Part shown: piece by piece, positions 1-12,634 of the stretch
How positions within the stretch are numbered: position 1 is the first letter of the stretch
How the letters are laid out: each line of letters starts with the position of its first letter
Assembly: GCF_030867095.1 (NCBI RefSeq)
Contig: NC_081827.1
Location: 49,206,501-49,270,500 of the forward strand
DNA: 64,000 nt
Reading direction: 5' to 3'
From: Alligator mississippiensis
Taxonomy: Eukaryota > Chordata > Crocodylia > Alligatoridae
The notes under the pieces: generated by a model
What the model saw: the letters and a program-made list of their open reading frames with translations, nothing else
Told to the model about the DNA's origin: nothing
Database searches by the model: none
Made by a program: the position numbers and the translations under genes

Positions 1-2125
1 TCTAAAAAATATGCTTAGGGAACTCCCACAGGCTGTGTTAAAGAGCAGGGGTGGACATTCTGTGGCATGGATGCCACAAGTAGCATGAATAGCCTCTGTG
101 TATAACATGCAGCAGATCTGGGAGGGAACAGGTAGCATGGCAGCAGATAGGGCAGGAAGCAGAAGGCAAAGCAATAAATAGGGCAGGGAGCACAGGGAAG
201 GGAACAGAAAGCAGAGCAACAGACTGGGTGGTGCAAAGGGATCAGAGTGACATGACTTTGGGAGGATGCATGGCTAATTTGTGGCATGCCTGCCAATGGG
301 TTTGGCCTCCACTGTTTCTTCCTTATGACAATTTAAACCACGGGTGCTCAACCTCTAGCCTGTGGGCCAAATAGAGCCCATGGAGCCATAGGTATCTGGC
401 TCATGGGCTCCCCACGGATCAGAAACTTTGGCGGCAGGGGAGTAGTGGTAATAAATATGGCCACCCTCCCCACACCCAAATTCCCAAACCCTGAACGCTG
501 TGCAGCAGGTTGGGATCAGGTCATGCCTCCTCCCCTCACCCAACAGCTGGATGAGGCTGGGCCATGCCCCTCCCCTGGGCTGGATGGGGCTGAGCCATTC
601 CCCTTTCCCCCTGTGGGGCTGGGTTGGGGCCAGCTCATGCCTCTTCTCCCATGAAACAGGGTTGGGACTAGGTCATGCCCCCTCTATCCTGTGGGGCTGG
701 GTTGGGGCTGTGCCACCCCCCCCTCCCCGGTTAGAGCTGGGATGGAGCCCCTGTCCCCCTCTGCACAACTGGATGGGGCCATGCCACGACTGCCCTGTGC
801 TGGATTGGGACCATCAACTGGATCTAGCTTGTGGACAGCCTGGGTATTACCCATCCAGCCCACAGAGGAGGGTGTTACAGGGCTGCCTATGTGTGAAACT
901 TGAAAGAGGTAGGAATTGGGAAAGGCCAGAAGTTAAGGCAGCTCTGAGGACATCCCTAACATGAGTCAGATACTGAATCAGTTCTTGGAAGCCCTTGACC
1001 CTGAATATAGCATTCAACAGCTATCCTTTCCCCTCTCTTTTTTTCACCACCATGAGCCTAACTCTAAGAGAGCAGATGAAAAGGGAAAACCTGGAGGAAG
1101 TGGAAAAGGACCAGGAGCCGCATGAAGATAAAGAGAACCAAGGAGGGCAAGGCAGAAGCAGGGGTCACCAGACTCTCCCCAGCCCCTAAGCTGTGAGACA
1201 GATGTAACCATCATTGTGGTTTGCCAGGGTGCACATGCAAACACAGAAACTGCTTTCTTTCCTTTCACCTTATTTTGGTTTGTATCAATTTCTAAAAAGA
1301 AAACTGCAGCTTTTTGGCAGGGCTGGTTTGCTTGCTTGTATATTTTCCTTTTAAAAAGGATACTTTTGGCAAACTTGATTTTCAAAAGGAAATGGAGAAT
1401 GTGTGGGTTTGGATAACTGGGGGGGGGAGAACCACAAGAATCCCAAAACTCTTCTCTATCTCCCCTTCTCCCCTCCTTGAAGTTCAAACTAGTTCCCTTA
1501 CATGGACAGATGTACATGATCTACAGGTTTTAGAGAAGCTCTCCATCTGTTCCAAGGGAGTACATTTGGAGAGCCATGTTTCATAATGAAGTGCCATCTG
1601 GTGCATCATTTAGCTCTAATGTGCTCCACAGAATCTGGACTTTGGTCTAAACCAAAGACCACTTCGCCTCACATGTTACAAGAAATGAAAGAACAAAAAA
1701 GTCCAAGATTTGCTAAATTAGGGACGGAAAGTTATTTTCTTCCATAAGTGGGCCCTGTTTGATTTGAAAGTATTGGGAATCCAGCTGGCACCACTGATCT
1801 CTGCTGAAAAAGAAGATGCCTAAATAGGGCTGAAGGAACCTTTAGGTAACTGTATTTGATATTCTTAGCTTAGAATTTTAAAAATGAGGGCCTTCATTTC
1901 AGTGACCAGTTTGAGAAACCTAAAGGACTCTAATTTAGAAGGGCCAAGTGTTCTGTATTTTGTTAAGGAACATTTTAGTTTAAGGAGTCTTGTGTTGGGC
2001 ACTTTGAACCCTGAATCATTAGTCATTTTCAGACACAGTTTTTAGTAAACTCTTTTATGGGCAAATACATGAAGCAGTAAACCAATGGTAAGTATTAAAC
2101 TGGACATATAGTAGATGATTTAGAG
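1..2125. other. Intergenic sequence with hAT-like fragment
   Basis: No gene is supported. From about 340 to 960 lies a GC-rich stretch opening ACGGGTGCTCAACCTCTAGC, typical of a hAT terminus ('...GTGCTCAACC'), with internal TGGGGCTGGGTTGGGGC-type repeats. A related copy starts at 45748. The right end is not identified. Positions 960-2125 show nothing recognisable. Confidence 0.5.
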
Positions 2126-3000
2126 CAGGGGTGTCCAAACATATGGCCCATGGACATGACTTTATCTAGCCCATTGGACTACTGACAGGCAACTGGAAGT
2201 TAGGGGGCATGGCCAGAGGGAGTGACCTGCCTCTGAGTCTGGGGTCTTTGGCCCCAGTGAGCATGGACGGTCATCTTAAATTAATCGTGATGGGAAAAGC
2301 AGTGGCAAGGGTTAAGCAGCATCAAGGGGGGCAGGTAGTGGTGGGGCACATGGTACAGGGGGCAGGCAGCAGGGGACTCGAGCAGCCTGTCCCTTGCCCC
2401 ACCTGCGTCCCTTGCTGCCTGTTTCTCCTGCATTGCCAGTACCCATTGGCATCTGCCTCCTTGCTGCTTGTTCTCCCCCACCCTGTGCCGCCTGTCCTGC
2501 TCCATGCCTGCCACCTCCTGTCCTGTGCTTGTGCCCCTTAGTGCCTGTCCCTTCTTGCCTCTTGCCCTCCCTCAACTTGGCTCCCCATGTGCCCCCTCCC
2601 CCCCAGTGCCACTCACCCAGAGTTGCAGCTCCAGGTCCAGTTCCAGCTTCAGCTCTGGCCCCAGCCCATGCCCCTTTCCAGTCTGGGGCATTGAGTTCTG
2701 GCCCCACCCGGCCAAACAGCAGTGGTTGTGGCAGTGGCAGCCTGGGTCTCAGCCCAGGGAGAGCTGAGGCTGGGCCCAGATCTGCAACTGCTGCTGTCTG
2801 GCCAGGTGGGGGCCAGAGCCAGCACATACTCCATTTCCTAGGCAGGGCATCATGGGACAGAGGCGGTAGTGGGGTGGAGGCAGGGAGGGGCAGATGGCAC
2901 AGAGGGTCAGGGGCAGTGGCTGTAGTTCCAACTTCAAGCCCAGAGCTTGGGGCCAGAGCTGCAGCAGGTGCCTGACCCCCTCCCACCTTATACTTAGATC
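2126..3000 (+). mobile_element. hAT-like non-autonomous element (CAGGGGTGTCCAAAC terminus)
   Basis: Begins CAGGGGTGTCCAAACATATG, a terminus widely seen in vertebrate hAT elements, followed by 'GGCCCATGG' and a long GC-rich interior. The long open frames in this interior, on both strands, are compositional and not genes. The right boundary is estimated. Confidence 0.55.
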
Positions 3001-5759
3001 CAAGAGGAGGGGCTCCTTTTTTGCCCACTCATTCCGTTTTGTGAGGTCTTTCTGTAACTGTTTCCCATAAGCTTTGGATTTGACTACCCAAGATAATTCA
3101 GTAGTGAACACTTACAGTTAGACTAAAGTAACCTGAGAAAATGCAGTCCGGGAGTGTCAGCTGTTAGAACAATGATGATATAATGACATACCTACTGGTG
3201 AGTGTTACTGGTTAATTGGCTTTCTTTTGAAAGCAAGATGAGGAAGTTCTTGAAACTGTTGGAAACACCTAATCATCACAACTTCTCATGCCTCTCAACT
3301 GTGAAAAGAAATGGAAGGGTGTTCTGGTTCACAGGCCAAAGGAAGATTTTGGGCAGCTCTTAATTATAGTCTTTTCTTAATTTTTCTATTTTAGAGAGAA
3401 AATAAATAATATTTATTTTATTTTAAAATGTGGCAACTATTCTGACTATGGAAACAGGCCCAGCTGAAAGCTGGATTACAGCAGCTTCTACTGGGAAAAT
3501 TCAGGCACAAGATTTCCCAAGGCAAAAAGCCTGTCAGAGAGGGAATTAGGATGCAACAAATGAGCTATATAGCTTCAACTGTCTTCGTACCAAGCCTTCA
3601 AATAAATGGGATTTTTGGATTTGCAAAGACTCTAGGGTTGAATTTTGTTTGATTATAGCTAAAGAAATCTTGTCTTTCTATTCTTGAGGAATATATTCTT
3701 ATTTATTTCTCTTGGGTTTTTACATGACTGCTATCACTATGGCATCTAAAGCAGTTCTTCTCTACAATCTTATGACAATGCAGGCTGTAGAATGAAGGTA
3801 TATTGCACAGGTTATCGTCAGCAGAGACCATTTAAAGTATGAATTTGACATAAGGAACTATTCAATCTGTAAGCGAAGTGCAGCATGTGAATTAATTACC
3901 TCTTGATACAATTACAATAGCGCCAGTCCTGTTTGACAAGCTTGAAATTCTAAAGCCTAAAGAAATATTAAAAACTAGGCCTTTCTGTTTAGGAGGGAAT
4001 GGCGGATCAGATTCTGGGAGGGAGATTAGACAGATGGAGCAGGAGTCTGAGTGAGAATGGCAAGTTTTATAAAATAGCAATTACCTCAGTCTGACATTTG
4101 TCTTTGCCACTTAGTTGTTTTTAAAAACACACACTTCCTTACTGCTAAGGTCCCAGCTCTGCAGTGAGCTGGATGATATGCAGGAGCCATCGTCCACCTG
4201 CAAGAAGCAGGATCTATGACAGAAGTCTAAAGCTCAGCTGAATGAATTGTCTACAGCTGTACCTCATCATCATCATAATGTGCTCTCCTTTCATCTGCTT
4301 CATTGGTTTCCTATTGACTCAGATCCCTGAAGGCCTTTCCACTGATTATTATCTGTCTGGAGAGAGGATTTTGATTAGAGTTGTAATGTATTCTATTGTC
4401 AATTGAGCAGCTAAAAAAAGAAAAATTATGTTCTTTTTGTCAAGGTAAATTGTGGTGTTCACACTGTTATCTAAGATTTTCCTTAGCTGCTAAATGGAAT
4501 GCAGAGCAATTCACAGAGCTAGTACAAAGCAAGGGGAAATAAATCTCATTAGAGAGCCACCAAGAATGTAGACTTTTGTTAAAAAGGACAGCTTGGAACA
4601 AAAACAACACTGAGCATAAAGGTCAACATGTGGTGGTTTCACTTCTCCTTGCTCCAAGAATGCATACAGGAGCAAGCCTTAAAGCTAACACTGGTAGAAG
4701 CCATTGCAATTTTCCTGTTTTTAGTCTCATAATAGCATCTTGTATGGTTTGGTTGAGATAAATAATATTGGCACCTGTGCTGTATGTTGATGATAATATT
4801 AGCAGACACCAGAGACTCTGAATGTCTAACTGAACTATCAGCTAATATTTTTTAACTAAACACAAAGTTTATGATATTTAGAATGGAGTGGCATTCAAAG
4901 CCATAATTACCTTAAATTAGTCCCTGCATTCTTTTAGAACCTTGTGATGTCTTTTTGCTCCTCCTATGCACTGTATCTATGTTAGCTCTTACAGATGCTG
5001 ATTCAATGATATCCATGGCTTCCATACAAAGTAGCCTTGCTAAAACTGACTTTAACCAAACACAAAGTCTCTCATAGTTCATTCCTTCACTAAAGGGGAA
5101 GTTTAGTTTCTGCATTGTATGGAAAGCTGGCACAAATATTATTCTCTACTTCTTCTTGCACTGGAAAAATACTGATATCTTTATTTGTATTGTAGTATGG
5201 CCTATGAGACCCAAGCATGGGCCAGGACTCCAATGTAATAAGGACTGTACAAAGAGTCCTTGTGCTGTTTATTGTACTACTCTTTGCAAACCTTGCAATA
5301 TCCCATGTATAATCTCAATTGAATATTCATGTGTGGCCAAAAGATACATGCTTTGTCTCAGGCATCTGTCTTTCTCTAAGCATGAAGTATAACATCTCTG
5401 CCTTATATCTGCTGGTATTACTTCAATGGCTACTTAAAATAAAATACCCTTTTTGCACAGCCAGCAAATCCATCATCTAGTAGTAGGATGATAACTTAGC
5501 TGACCTTGAAGGATTAATCATTTTACTGACCCTAGAGCCCTATCCTTTTCATTGTTTTGTTGGCTTGCCAGGAGACTCCAGTTGGAAATATGAAGGTACT
5601 GTGACATGTGACGTGTCTGGTTTCTCTGAGTGCCTTGTTCTAATATTGAATGTACATGTTGCTTGATGTATCTTACCAGTAGTGACTATCCTGGGCAGTA
5701 CATTATCCTAACCTCATAAGCTGCACTGGAGTCCCTTGGATGCATTCAGCAGCCAGATC
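3001..5759. other. Intergenic, unassigned
   Basis: A/T-rich single-copy-looking sequence with no gene or element I can name apart from the 79-bp duplication copy at 3802-3880. Open frames here are short and have no recognisable protein features. Confidence 0.5.
3802..3880 (+). repeat. 79-bp direct duplication, copy 1
   Basis: Matches 6177-6255 in the same orientation with only two differences (C/T near the left end, A/G near the right end). The match begins and ends abruptly at both copies. No known element is recognised in it. Confidence 0.9.
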
Positions 5760-6168
5760 CAGATGTGCAGGCACATGCAGTTTGTGGTGCCACAAACAAC
5801 ACACCTGACATATTAAAACATGCCCTGCACTGCAGATTTTCAGCACAGAGGCAAAATTTGCTATTGGGAAATCCCAGTAGCAAAAAACCCAATGCTGTGA
5901 AAAAAAGAGGCGCGTGCCGGAAGAGTATGCACTGGCAGACACAGAGGCTGTGTCTTCCAGGGAGACACTTTGGCTGCCAGCCAGAGCATCTCACCTCCTT
6001 TAGTTCCATCCTGGCTCCTCCAGTAAGTTGGGAGAAACAGGGAAAGGGCAGGTTGCCCCTCAAAGTGCATACGCACGGACATGTGCAGTGACAAAAAGTA
6101 GCAGCACAAATTTGTGCTGCTATTTTTGCTGCTGCAAGCACACGCCCCTGCATGTGGAGATACACCCA
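5760..6168. mobile_element. Putative MITE with GC-rich ends and 24-bp palindrome
   Basis: Left end AGATGTGCAGGCACATGCAG and the reverse complement of the right end (CACATGCAGGGGCGTGTGC) are similar, suggesting inverted termini. Near the right end, 6099-6122 is a perfect 24-bp palindrome: TAGCAGCACAAA followed by its complement. The family is not known. Confidence 0.4.
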
Positions 6169-6176
6169 GCAGTGTG

Positions 6177-6255
6177 ATTGTACAGGTTATCGTCAGCAGA
6201 GACCATTTAAAGTATGAATTTGACATAAGGAACTATTCAATCTGTAGGCGAAGTG
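6177..6255 (+). repeat. 79-bp direct duplication, copy 2
   Basis: Second copy of the sequence at 3802-3880, 2375 bp away and about 97% identical. It begins directly after the right end of the putative element at 5760-6165. Confidence 0.9.
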
Positions 6256-8362
6256 GTGCTCTGAATAAGAAAGTGATCTGATGGTGTCTTGTTCCTAAGG
6301 CAAATTGCTGGAATCATTCCATCCTCCCCCTGATGCCTGGGAAAGCCTCTTGTGCTTGGTTCAGTTCATACTGAATGCTGCCACAGAGAGGCTGATGCCA
6401 TGGGGATTCCTGCCCAGAGTTTGCCACAAGGTTTGACAAAGGTGTGGTCAGGTAACTGAATGACCCGGCTAATTCAGCGTATCAGATCCTATAGCAGACG
6501 TCATCAACTGTGAACACTTTGCCATGGATAAACTGGACTGTGTGTCTCCTTGGAGGATGTGATTTCTTTTTTGTGTTTTCTTCAGTGGTTTTGGATCAAT
6601 GCACACATCCAGTTTATCTGAAGGTTTTCTCACCTTCTTCTAGTTTCCACTGGTCCTAATTTCTGCCAGTGTAGTGATTCCTCTTCCCCATAGGCTTGTC
6701 ATTCCTCCTTCAATGCCTCCACAAGGCCAATGGAATTTTGCATTTCAGGTCTCATTGTTACACATAGGCTTCTACATAGGTTTTTTACTTCAGCTTTCCT
6801 GATAACTTTTGTTCTTGAAATATATTCTGCTGGATAGGGCCAGTGGCCACCATTCTTCCTCCTCTCTCGTGTTTAGGACATTCGGGCATGTGCTGCCTTC
6901 AGATCCATATCTTACATTGCTCTGCTGGCCCAGCAGTGAGCAATACTCCTGTATGACACCTGGTATAATCTCCAGGTGTAAGTATCTCATGTCATGAGTT
7001 TCTTATCAGTATTTGCCCACTGGTCTCCAACTGTCTATTAAGAGAACTTCTTACAGGGATATGACATAGCAGTTTGGCTATGATATGCAGACTGACTTGC
7101 TGCAACCAGTCTCCCCTTTTCAAAGTCCATGTAGGTTACTACCCCACAAAAGAAGTCAATGGTGGGGGGTGAGATGGTCAAAGGAACACATTTGAAAAAA
7201 AGACATTCAGCATTCTGAATCAATGTAGTGAGGTAAAACTGTAGCTGTTGAAGCCAGAAAAAGATATTGCAGTAGTTGATATGAGGGTCAGAACAAGAGC
7301 TTTAGTTGATAGACTGTGTTGTTGATAGTGACTGGCTAGCAATAAGTTTGAGAGATCAAAATTATAGTCTGGCAGCCTGGCCTTGCAAATAAAATATAAA
7401 ACCTAAATAATGAATAATTGTCTTTTACTTTTGTCACATGCAGTTGTATATGTGATGTAATTTGAGTCTTATCTGACACAACTGCCTGTGGGTTTAAGTT
7501 TAGTATAGTCAGGATGTGGTACAAAAAGCACAATGACATATGAATCCTCACAGCAGAAAGGAATCCAAAGCAATTGACATTAAGTTTATAACTTTGTCTT
7601 CCTGTTACAGGATTTATAACCTTTACCTTGGATCCCTTTTTATAGCACACTTGAATTAACAAAAGACAGATAATAAATATAGATTAAACTGGCATGAGGT
7701 GCTTGGTATAATGTCAGATTCATGCTTCATTAAGAACTGTAGAATATTAGGGAAGCAAGTAGAAATAGTTGCTAGTGTTCCTGAAAGACAACATTCTTAT
7801 AATAGGAGACATCTTGAATTAGCTCTAGAAACCTATATGAAGCATAAAAAAGGGCAACAACAGAAATCATAAGTGTAATCCTATAAGCCCTTTTTTGTGC
7901 CATTAGTCTTTCTTCATGAGTGGATCATTGATAGCTGATGGGAGTAAAGGAATGCAGGATCAGGGCCTGCAATTTTCCCTAAAAATTATTTATGCAATGT
8001 GAAATACATTAATTTTATTTAGTTGCTTAATTTAATCTGATATAAAACTGGCTCATAAATATCACATTACAAATAGTTAGAGGAAGGGAGCAAATGGCAG
8101 GTGTCTCTAAGAGATCTTATCATCCACTTAACTACAGTGTAGGAAATGTTGCCTTCCTTTTTTCCATTCTATTTTTACTCCCTGTGACAAGCTCTGGAGA
8201 TACATATCTTTATATTGTAAAAGTCCCAGTGGGACACCAGCTAACTCTGGTTGATAATGCTATAATACAAATAAGCTCTTGTACTGTAATGATGCTGTGT
8301 AAAAAGACAACAAGGGGTAGTTTCAGCTTCAACTACATACAGAGAAACAATCCAGTTGGCTG
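6256..8362. other. Intergenic, unassigned
   Basis: I see no gene, RNA or named repeat here. The sequence is A/T-rich with scattered short open frames only. Confidence 0.5.
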
Positions 8363-9158
8363 GAAATTGTTGTTGATGGAGAATTGTTAACTATTGCAGT
8401 CACAGCTGCAGGACTTATCCAATAAATTAGTCTTTATATTTTTATAACACCATTATTTATGATAGAAAACAAAGATCTCAATAGTTTAGAAGTTATTTTT
8501 TGCTGGCAGGAGTTGCGTCTCCAGTCACAATGGATATGATTGCCCTTTCTATTTGACTTTAGAAAGCATCATCTGAAATGTAGAATCTGACCCATGATGT
8601 TGCATGTTAGAATTTCAAAACATATCGAGGCACTAGATGGCACTGTGGGTTTTAGTTTTACTCTGACTTCCCCTCTGCTGGAGAACTTGTCTTAATTAGC
8701 TTCCTTTTGAAAACAAACATGCTCTTTCAACAGAGGGTCAGTGTACATTGTTCTGGGCTGCTGCTTTTATGTTTATAGTTGTGTAATCAATATGTTGGAA
8801 GACTAATTAATTTTTAACTTCAAGGCAATTGTAGATCAAATGCCAATGGAGTCACTGGGTGGAGACAGTTTCATTTCTTTTGAAGCAATGATACTGATTA
8901 GCCGAAACAAGAGTTTGCAGTTAGTTGTGAAGGTTACAAGAGTCTCTGTGCTTTGAAATATGGACACTAGTCTTAAAGTAACATACTGATACATATTAAT
9001 GATTGATGCTGTAACACTGTTAAAGTTCTTATAATATCCCTGCTATATTTTCCCCTGTCAGGGGAAATGGCAGTTATAAGGATATAAAGACCAATCTATT
9101 TGATTAGTTCTGCAGCTGTGACTGTGATAGTTAACAATTCTCCATCAACACCAATTTT
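8363..9158. repeat. Long inverted repeat with 86-bp arms
   Basis: Arms 8363-8448 and 9074-9158 are inverted copies at about 85% identity; the best core is TTGATGGAGAATTGTTAACT at 8373-8392, found in reverse at 9127-9146. About 625 bp of A/T-rich sequence lies between. This is the layout of an old terminal-inverted-repeat DNA transposon or a fold-back element, but no superfamily signature is clear. Confidence 0.7.
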
Positions 9159-9630
9159 CAGGAGCTTTTAAACACCTTCAATTGGTTTGACTAAGTAATT
9201 TGTAGTAAAGGAAAGCCACTAAATTAACATGTCTTCAAAGTTTAATCAAGCTCCCCTTTTCTCGTTTTTTGCCCCTTTTCTTCCGATATGGTGCTCCACT
9301 AGTTTGTTACTTTGATAGGTGAGAAGGGTTGGAAGCATGGAGGAATTAAAACAGCTCAGTCTTGCCCAATCAGCTGACCTTCCTTGCTCAAATTCGAAGC
9401 CCTTTTCTTTCCTTCATCAACTTCTCTGGCTTTTCTTTATTATTTCAGTATGTTCTACCATTTCTCTTCATTAAGTAGACATGTATCACAATCCTGAACT
9501 TTGCTTTGCCACCCAGTTTCTTTTCCTTCTACTGTTCATTCCTTTCATCAATGAAAGACCATATATTTATGTATTTATTCCGTGCGTATGCCACTCTTCC
9601 CAACAAGGCTCAGCATGGCTTACAATAAGA

Positions 9631-9942
9631 CAGGGGTTTTCAACCTTTCTTAATAAGTATACCCCTGGTGGCTGGATGCAGAGCAGAAGGGGGGTGGAAG
9701 GGTCAGGGTGGCGCATGGCTGGATGTAGAGTGCTGGCAGCACAGGGTGGTGGGTGGCAGCAGCAGCCGCCACATGTGAGCTTTCCCCTTCCTTCCCCCTC
9801 CCTCCCCCCAACATCCAGCTGGCTGGGCAGTACCTGTGCAGCCCACAGAGGGGCGTCCTGGCCCTTCTGGAAGGTGGCAGCATGGGGTGGTGGGTCCCTG
9901 CTCACCCCTGTGTACCCCCTAGGGCCTTCCTAAGTATCCCTG
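9631..9942 (+). mobile_element. hAT MITE with perfect 8-bp target duplication
   Basis: Begins CAGGGGTTTTCAACC and ends with the inverted counterpart (reverse complement CAGGGATACTTAGG). It is flanked on both sides by CAATAAGA (9623-9630 and 9943-9950), a perfect 8-bp target-site duplication diagnostic of hAT transposons. At 312 bp it has no room for a transposase, so it is non-autonomous. The open frames across it are not genes. Confidence 0.88.
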
Positions 9943-9950
9943 CAATAAGA

Positions 9951-10946
9951 GAAGCAGAATGCTTAAACACAGTGGATGAGGTACTGGCCACTTCTCTTGC
10001 AGGTCTTTGGATTTCCTCCAGTGGCCAAATCATGCTTCATTGTGGGGTCATCACTGCCAGCACTGTTTAGGGCACTCCTTTCGGTTCAGTGCCTAAGACA
10101 AAATATCAGCAAAAATATTTGTTTCAGTTTGAACCAAAGTATTTTTTTTCCTTTCTAGAGGATGCCTGGAGGAAGACTTAGGGTTATGTTGAAAAAGGAA
10201 ACAAATTCAGCCCAAAATTTCAAGGATCAGCTAAACTGCAAACCTTTTTCTTTTAATCTGCAAAAATGTTTTTCTTTACTTTACACTTTAATTAAGTGAG
10301 GTGAATTTCAAAATAAAAACATTTATACCTTTCTGAGCTTTCTGCCATTTTTTCTAGCTGATGCTATTCACTGAATTCAACCTGAAGTCACAAGCATTTA
10401 TGTCTCCTTGAAACTCAGCAAATTTCCTGTTTTATATAAAAATGTCACCTGGCTCTATTTCAGATGGCCATTGCTAATGCTGGGGTCAAAACCAAACCAC
10501 TCTGTGAATAGAGGATCACCCACTGATTGTTCATACTGACAGTCCAACCCCTTCATGCAGCCAGAGCAGCTCAGAGAGTCAGAAGAGGGTCTACAATCCA
10601 GCCCATGTTCCTTGCAGTTGTGATTGAATTTCATTGCCAATACAAGTAAGACAGGAGCTGCAGCTGTAAGGATTTTATGCTTTGAAAATATGACCGCCAA
10701 ACTCATTGGAGCCATATTCTGCACTGGGGAAGAACATTTTCAGCATACAAAGAGAAACTCAAACCATTGTTTTTGTAACCAAAGGAATTAAAAAGAAAAC
10801 CCCACACTAGCTCATAATATAGATTGATTTTCATCTTGGTAATAGTCCTATAGTCTTATAGTCCTACTAAAATGAGCAATACAATTGAATTGACCATTTT
10901 TGAAAGTATGAAAGACAGCATAATATGTACATGTAGAAAGTAGAGC
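9951..10946. other. Intergenic, unassigned
   Basis: A/T-rich, no gene or named repeat recognised. Confidence 0.5.
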
Positions 10947-12634
10947 TGTGCGAAATTTTGCCAGCTGTTTTGTTTTGACACTGTTTTGACTCATTTAGAG
11001 GTCAAAACAGTGAAATCAAAATGAAACAAAGGGTTTTGAAACAGCCTCAAAATGAAATGAGGGCAGTTGAAACATTTCGAAAGTTTTGAAACATTTCGAG
11101 TTTCGAACCAGCCAGCCACGTGGTGGGAGACAATGGAGAACCAGTGCTGGGATTGGGTTGGGGAAGGTGTAAGAGCCTGGAGGGCACTCACCAGGGGTGT
11201 ATCCCAGCCAGGAACACGGACCACCAGGTGCCGTCATGTCGACCCTGCGGCGGGAACTCCCTGTCGGCCCCAGCACAGCTTTACCTACATGGCAGATGAA
11301 GTGGATTGGGGCCAATCGGCAGCATGGACTATATCTGGGTGCCGGGGGCAGACCCAAAGAGAGGTCACTGGAACAAGGGCAAGAAGCCAGAGAAGGGGAA
11401 GTCAGGGCAGGTCACCAGGCAGAGGCTGGGGGAGCGACGACCCCCTTACCATGGGGGTGGGACTAATGGAGAAGAAGCAGGGTGCCAGAGGAAAATCCAG
11501 GGATAGCCCTGGGGAGTGGTGGAGGTGGCGGATCTGTCCAACTCTAATCAACGCGGCGTTACGTCAGGTCTCAGTTCTTTTTTTTTTGCCTGCGTTACTT
11601 TTCCCCAGCCAACCAGAGACTCAGGGCAGAAGGCGGGAGTCTGCCCAAGGAAAGGGGAGCCGTGGTTTACCTCAAGAAACCTTCAGAAACAAAGAGAGAC
11701 AGCCCGGACCCCTGGCCGCGAAAACAGTGCCTGCCGTGCTGATGACATCAGCGAGAATCCCCAGCCACAGGAGCAGTACTCCCCAGTAATTATGTCCCCC
11801 TTGCAGCATGGATTTCGAAGATCTCAGAGAAGAGGTCCAGGTGGGGAAGGTGGCTCAGGGAAGAGCCTGGAGTAATGATCCCAGGCAAGCCAGCACCCAG
11901 CTGGGAAGACTCCTGAGACCGAGGAGGCCAAAGGTCAAAGACTTTTTTTTTCCCTTGCAAAAAAAAAGAGAGAGAGAGAGAGAAAGCCCTATATAATAAA
12001 GAAAGAAAAACAGCCAGAAAGTTGACTCCGAGCTGGTCCTTTCTACCTCCCCAGGAGTTGGACCCATTGGGGCATGGGGCAGCCCCTTCGATTGAGTTGG
12101 GCAGGAGACAGGTGGTTACCACCTCCCTCTCACTATTATTTCATCAAAGTCGTGGCAGGCAGGAAAAGGTGTCAAATCTCCTCCCACTCAGTCATAGGGG
12201 CACAGCCGCCTGAGGGGCCAGTGAATGTCAGCAGGATGCCAGGGTGTTCACTCGGACGTGGTGACGGCCTGACAGAAGGGAACTCAGCCCGGCTCAGTTC
12301 CCCTTCCTCAGTGCTTCTGGTCCACTTCTGGGTCTGCTGCTGAGCATGCTGGGCCCCCCCCACACTCCTGAGGGATGCTCCATGTGCCCCACCATCGCAG
12401 CATTCACGAGCCACGCCTGGTACCTCGAGGTATGTAGGAAAAACATTTAAAGCTGTGTCTATGGCCAAATCGCTGAATTTTTCAGAATCTCTCTGAATTG
12501 ATTCAGGGGGTTTTGCTTCATTTTGGAGATTAAAGCGTCTCCTGATTCAATTCGAATTTGGAGATTTGGCCACCAAATTAAGCTGAATCTCCACTGAATC
12601 AAATCAGCGACCAAAGCTTCTCACAGCCCTACTC
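10947..12634 (+). mobile_element. Element with TAGRGCTGTGCGAA termini
   Basis: Left end TAGAGCTGTGCGAAATTTTG and the reverse complement of the right end TAGGGCTGTGAGAAGCTTTG form matching inverted termini. Next to the left end is a sub-terminal region rich in TTGAAACATTTCGAA-type motifs; next to the right end are ATTCAATTCGAATTTGG and similar palindromic motifs. The interior is GC-rich with a 240-codon open frame (11067-11789) that shows no transposase features. A related copy lies reversed at 41353-42330. Confidence 0.65.

Noticed and set aside
2312..3028. 238-codon minus-strand open frame (and 193 codons on the plus strand)
   Set aside because: Alanine-, proline- and glycine-rich translations on both strands of a GC-rich repeat; no initiation context, splice structure or domain.
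11067..11789. 240-codon plus-strand open frame
   Set aside because: It lies in the GC-rich interior of a TIR element, its product is low-complexity and basic with no transposase or known domain, and overlapping frames are open on both strands.
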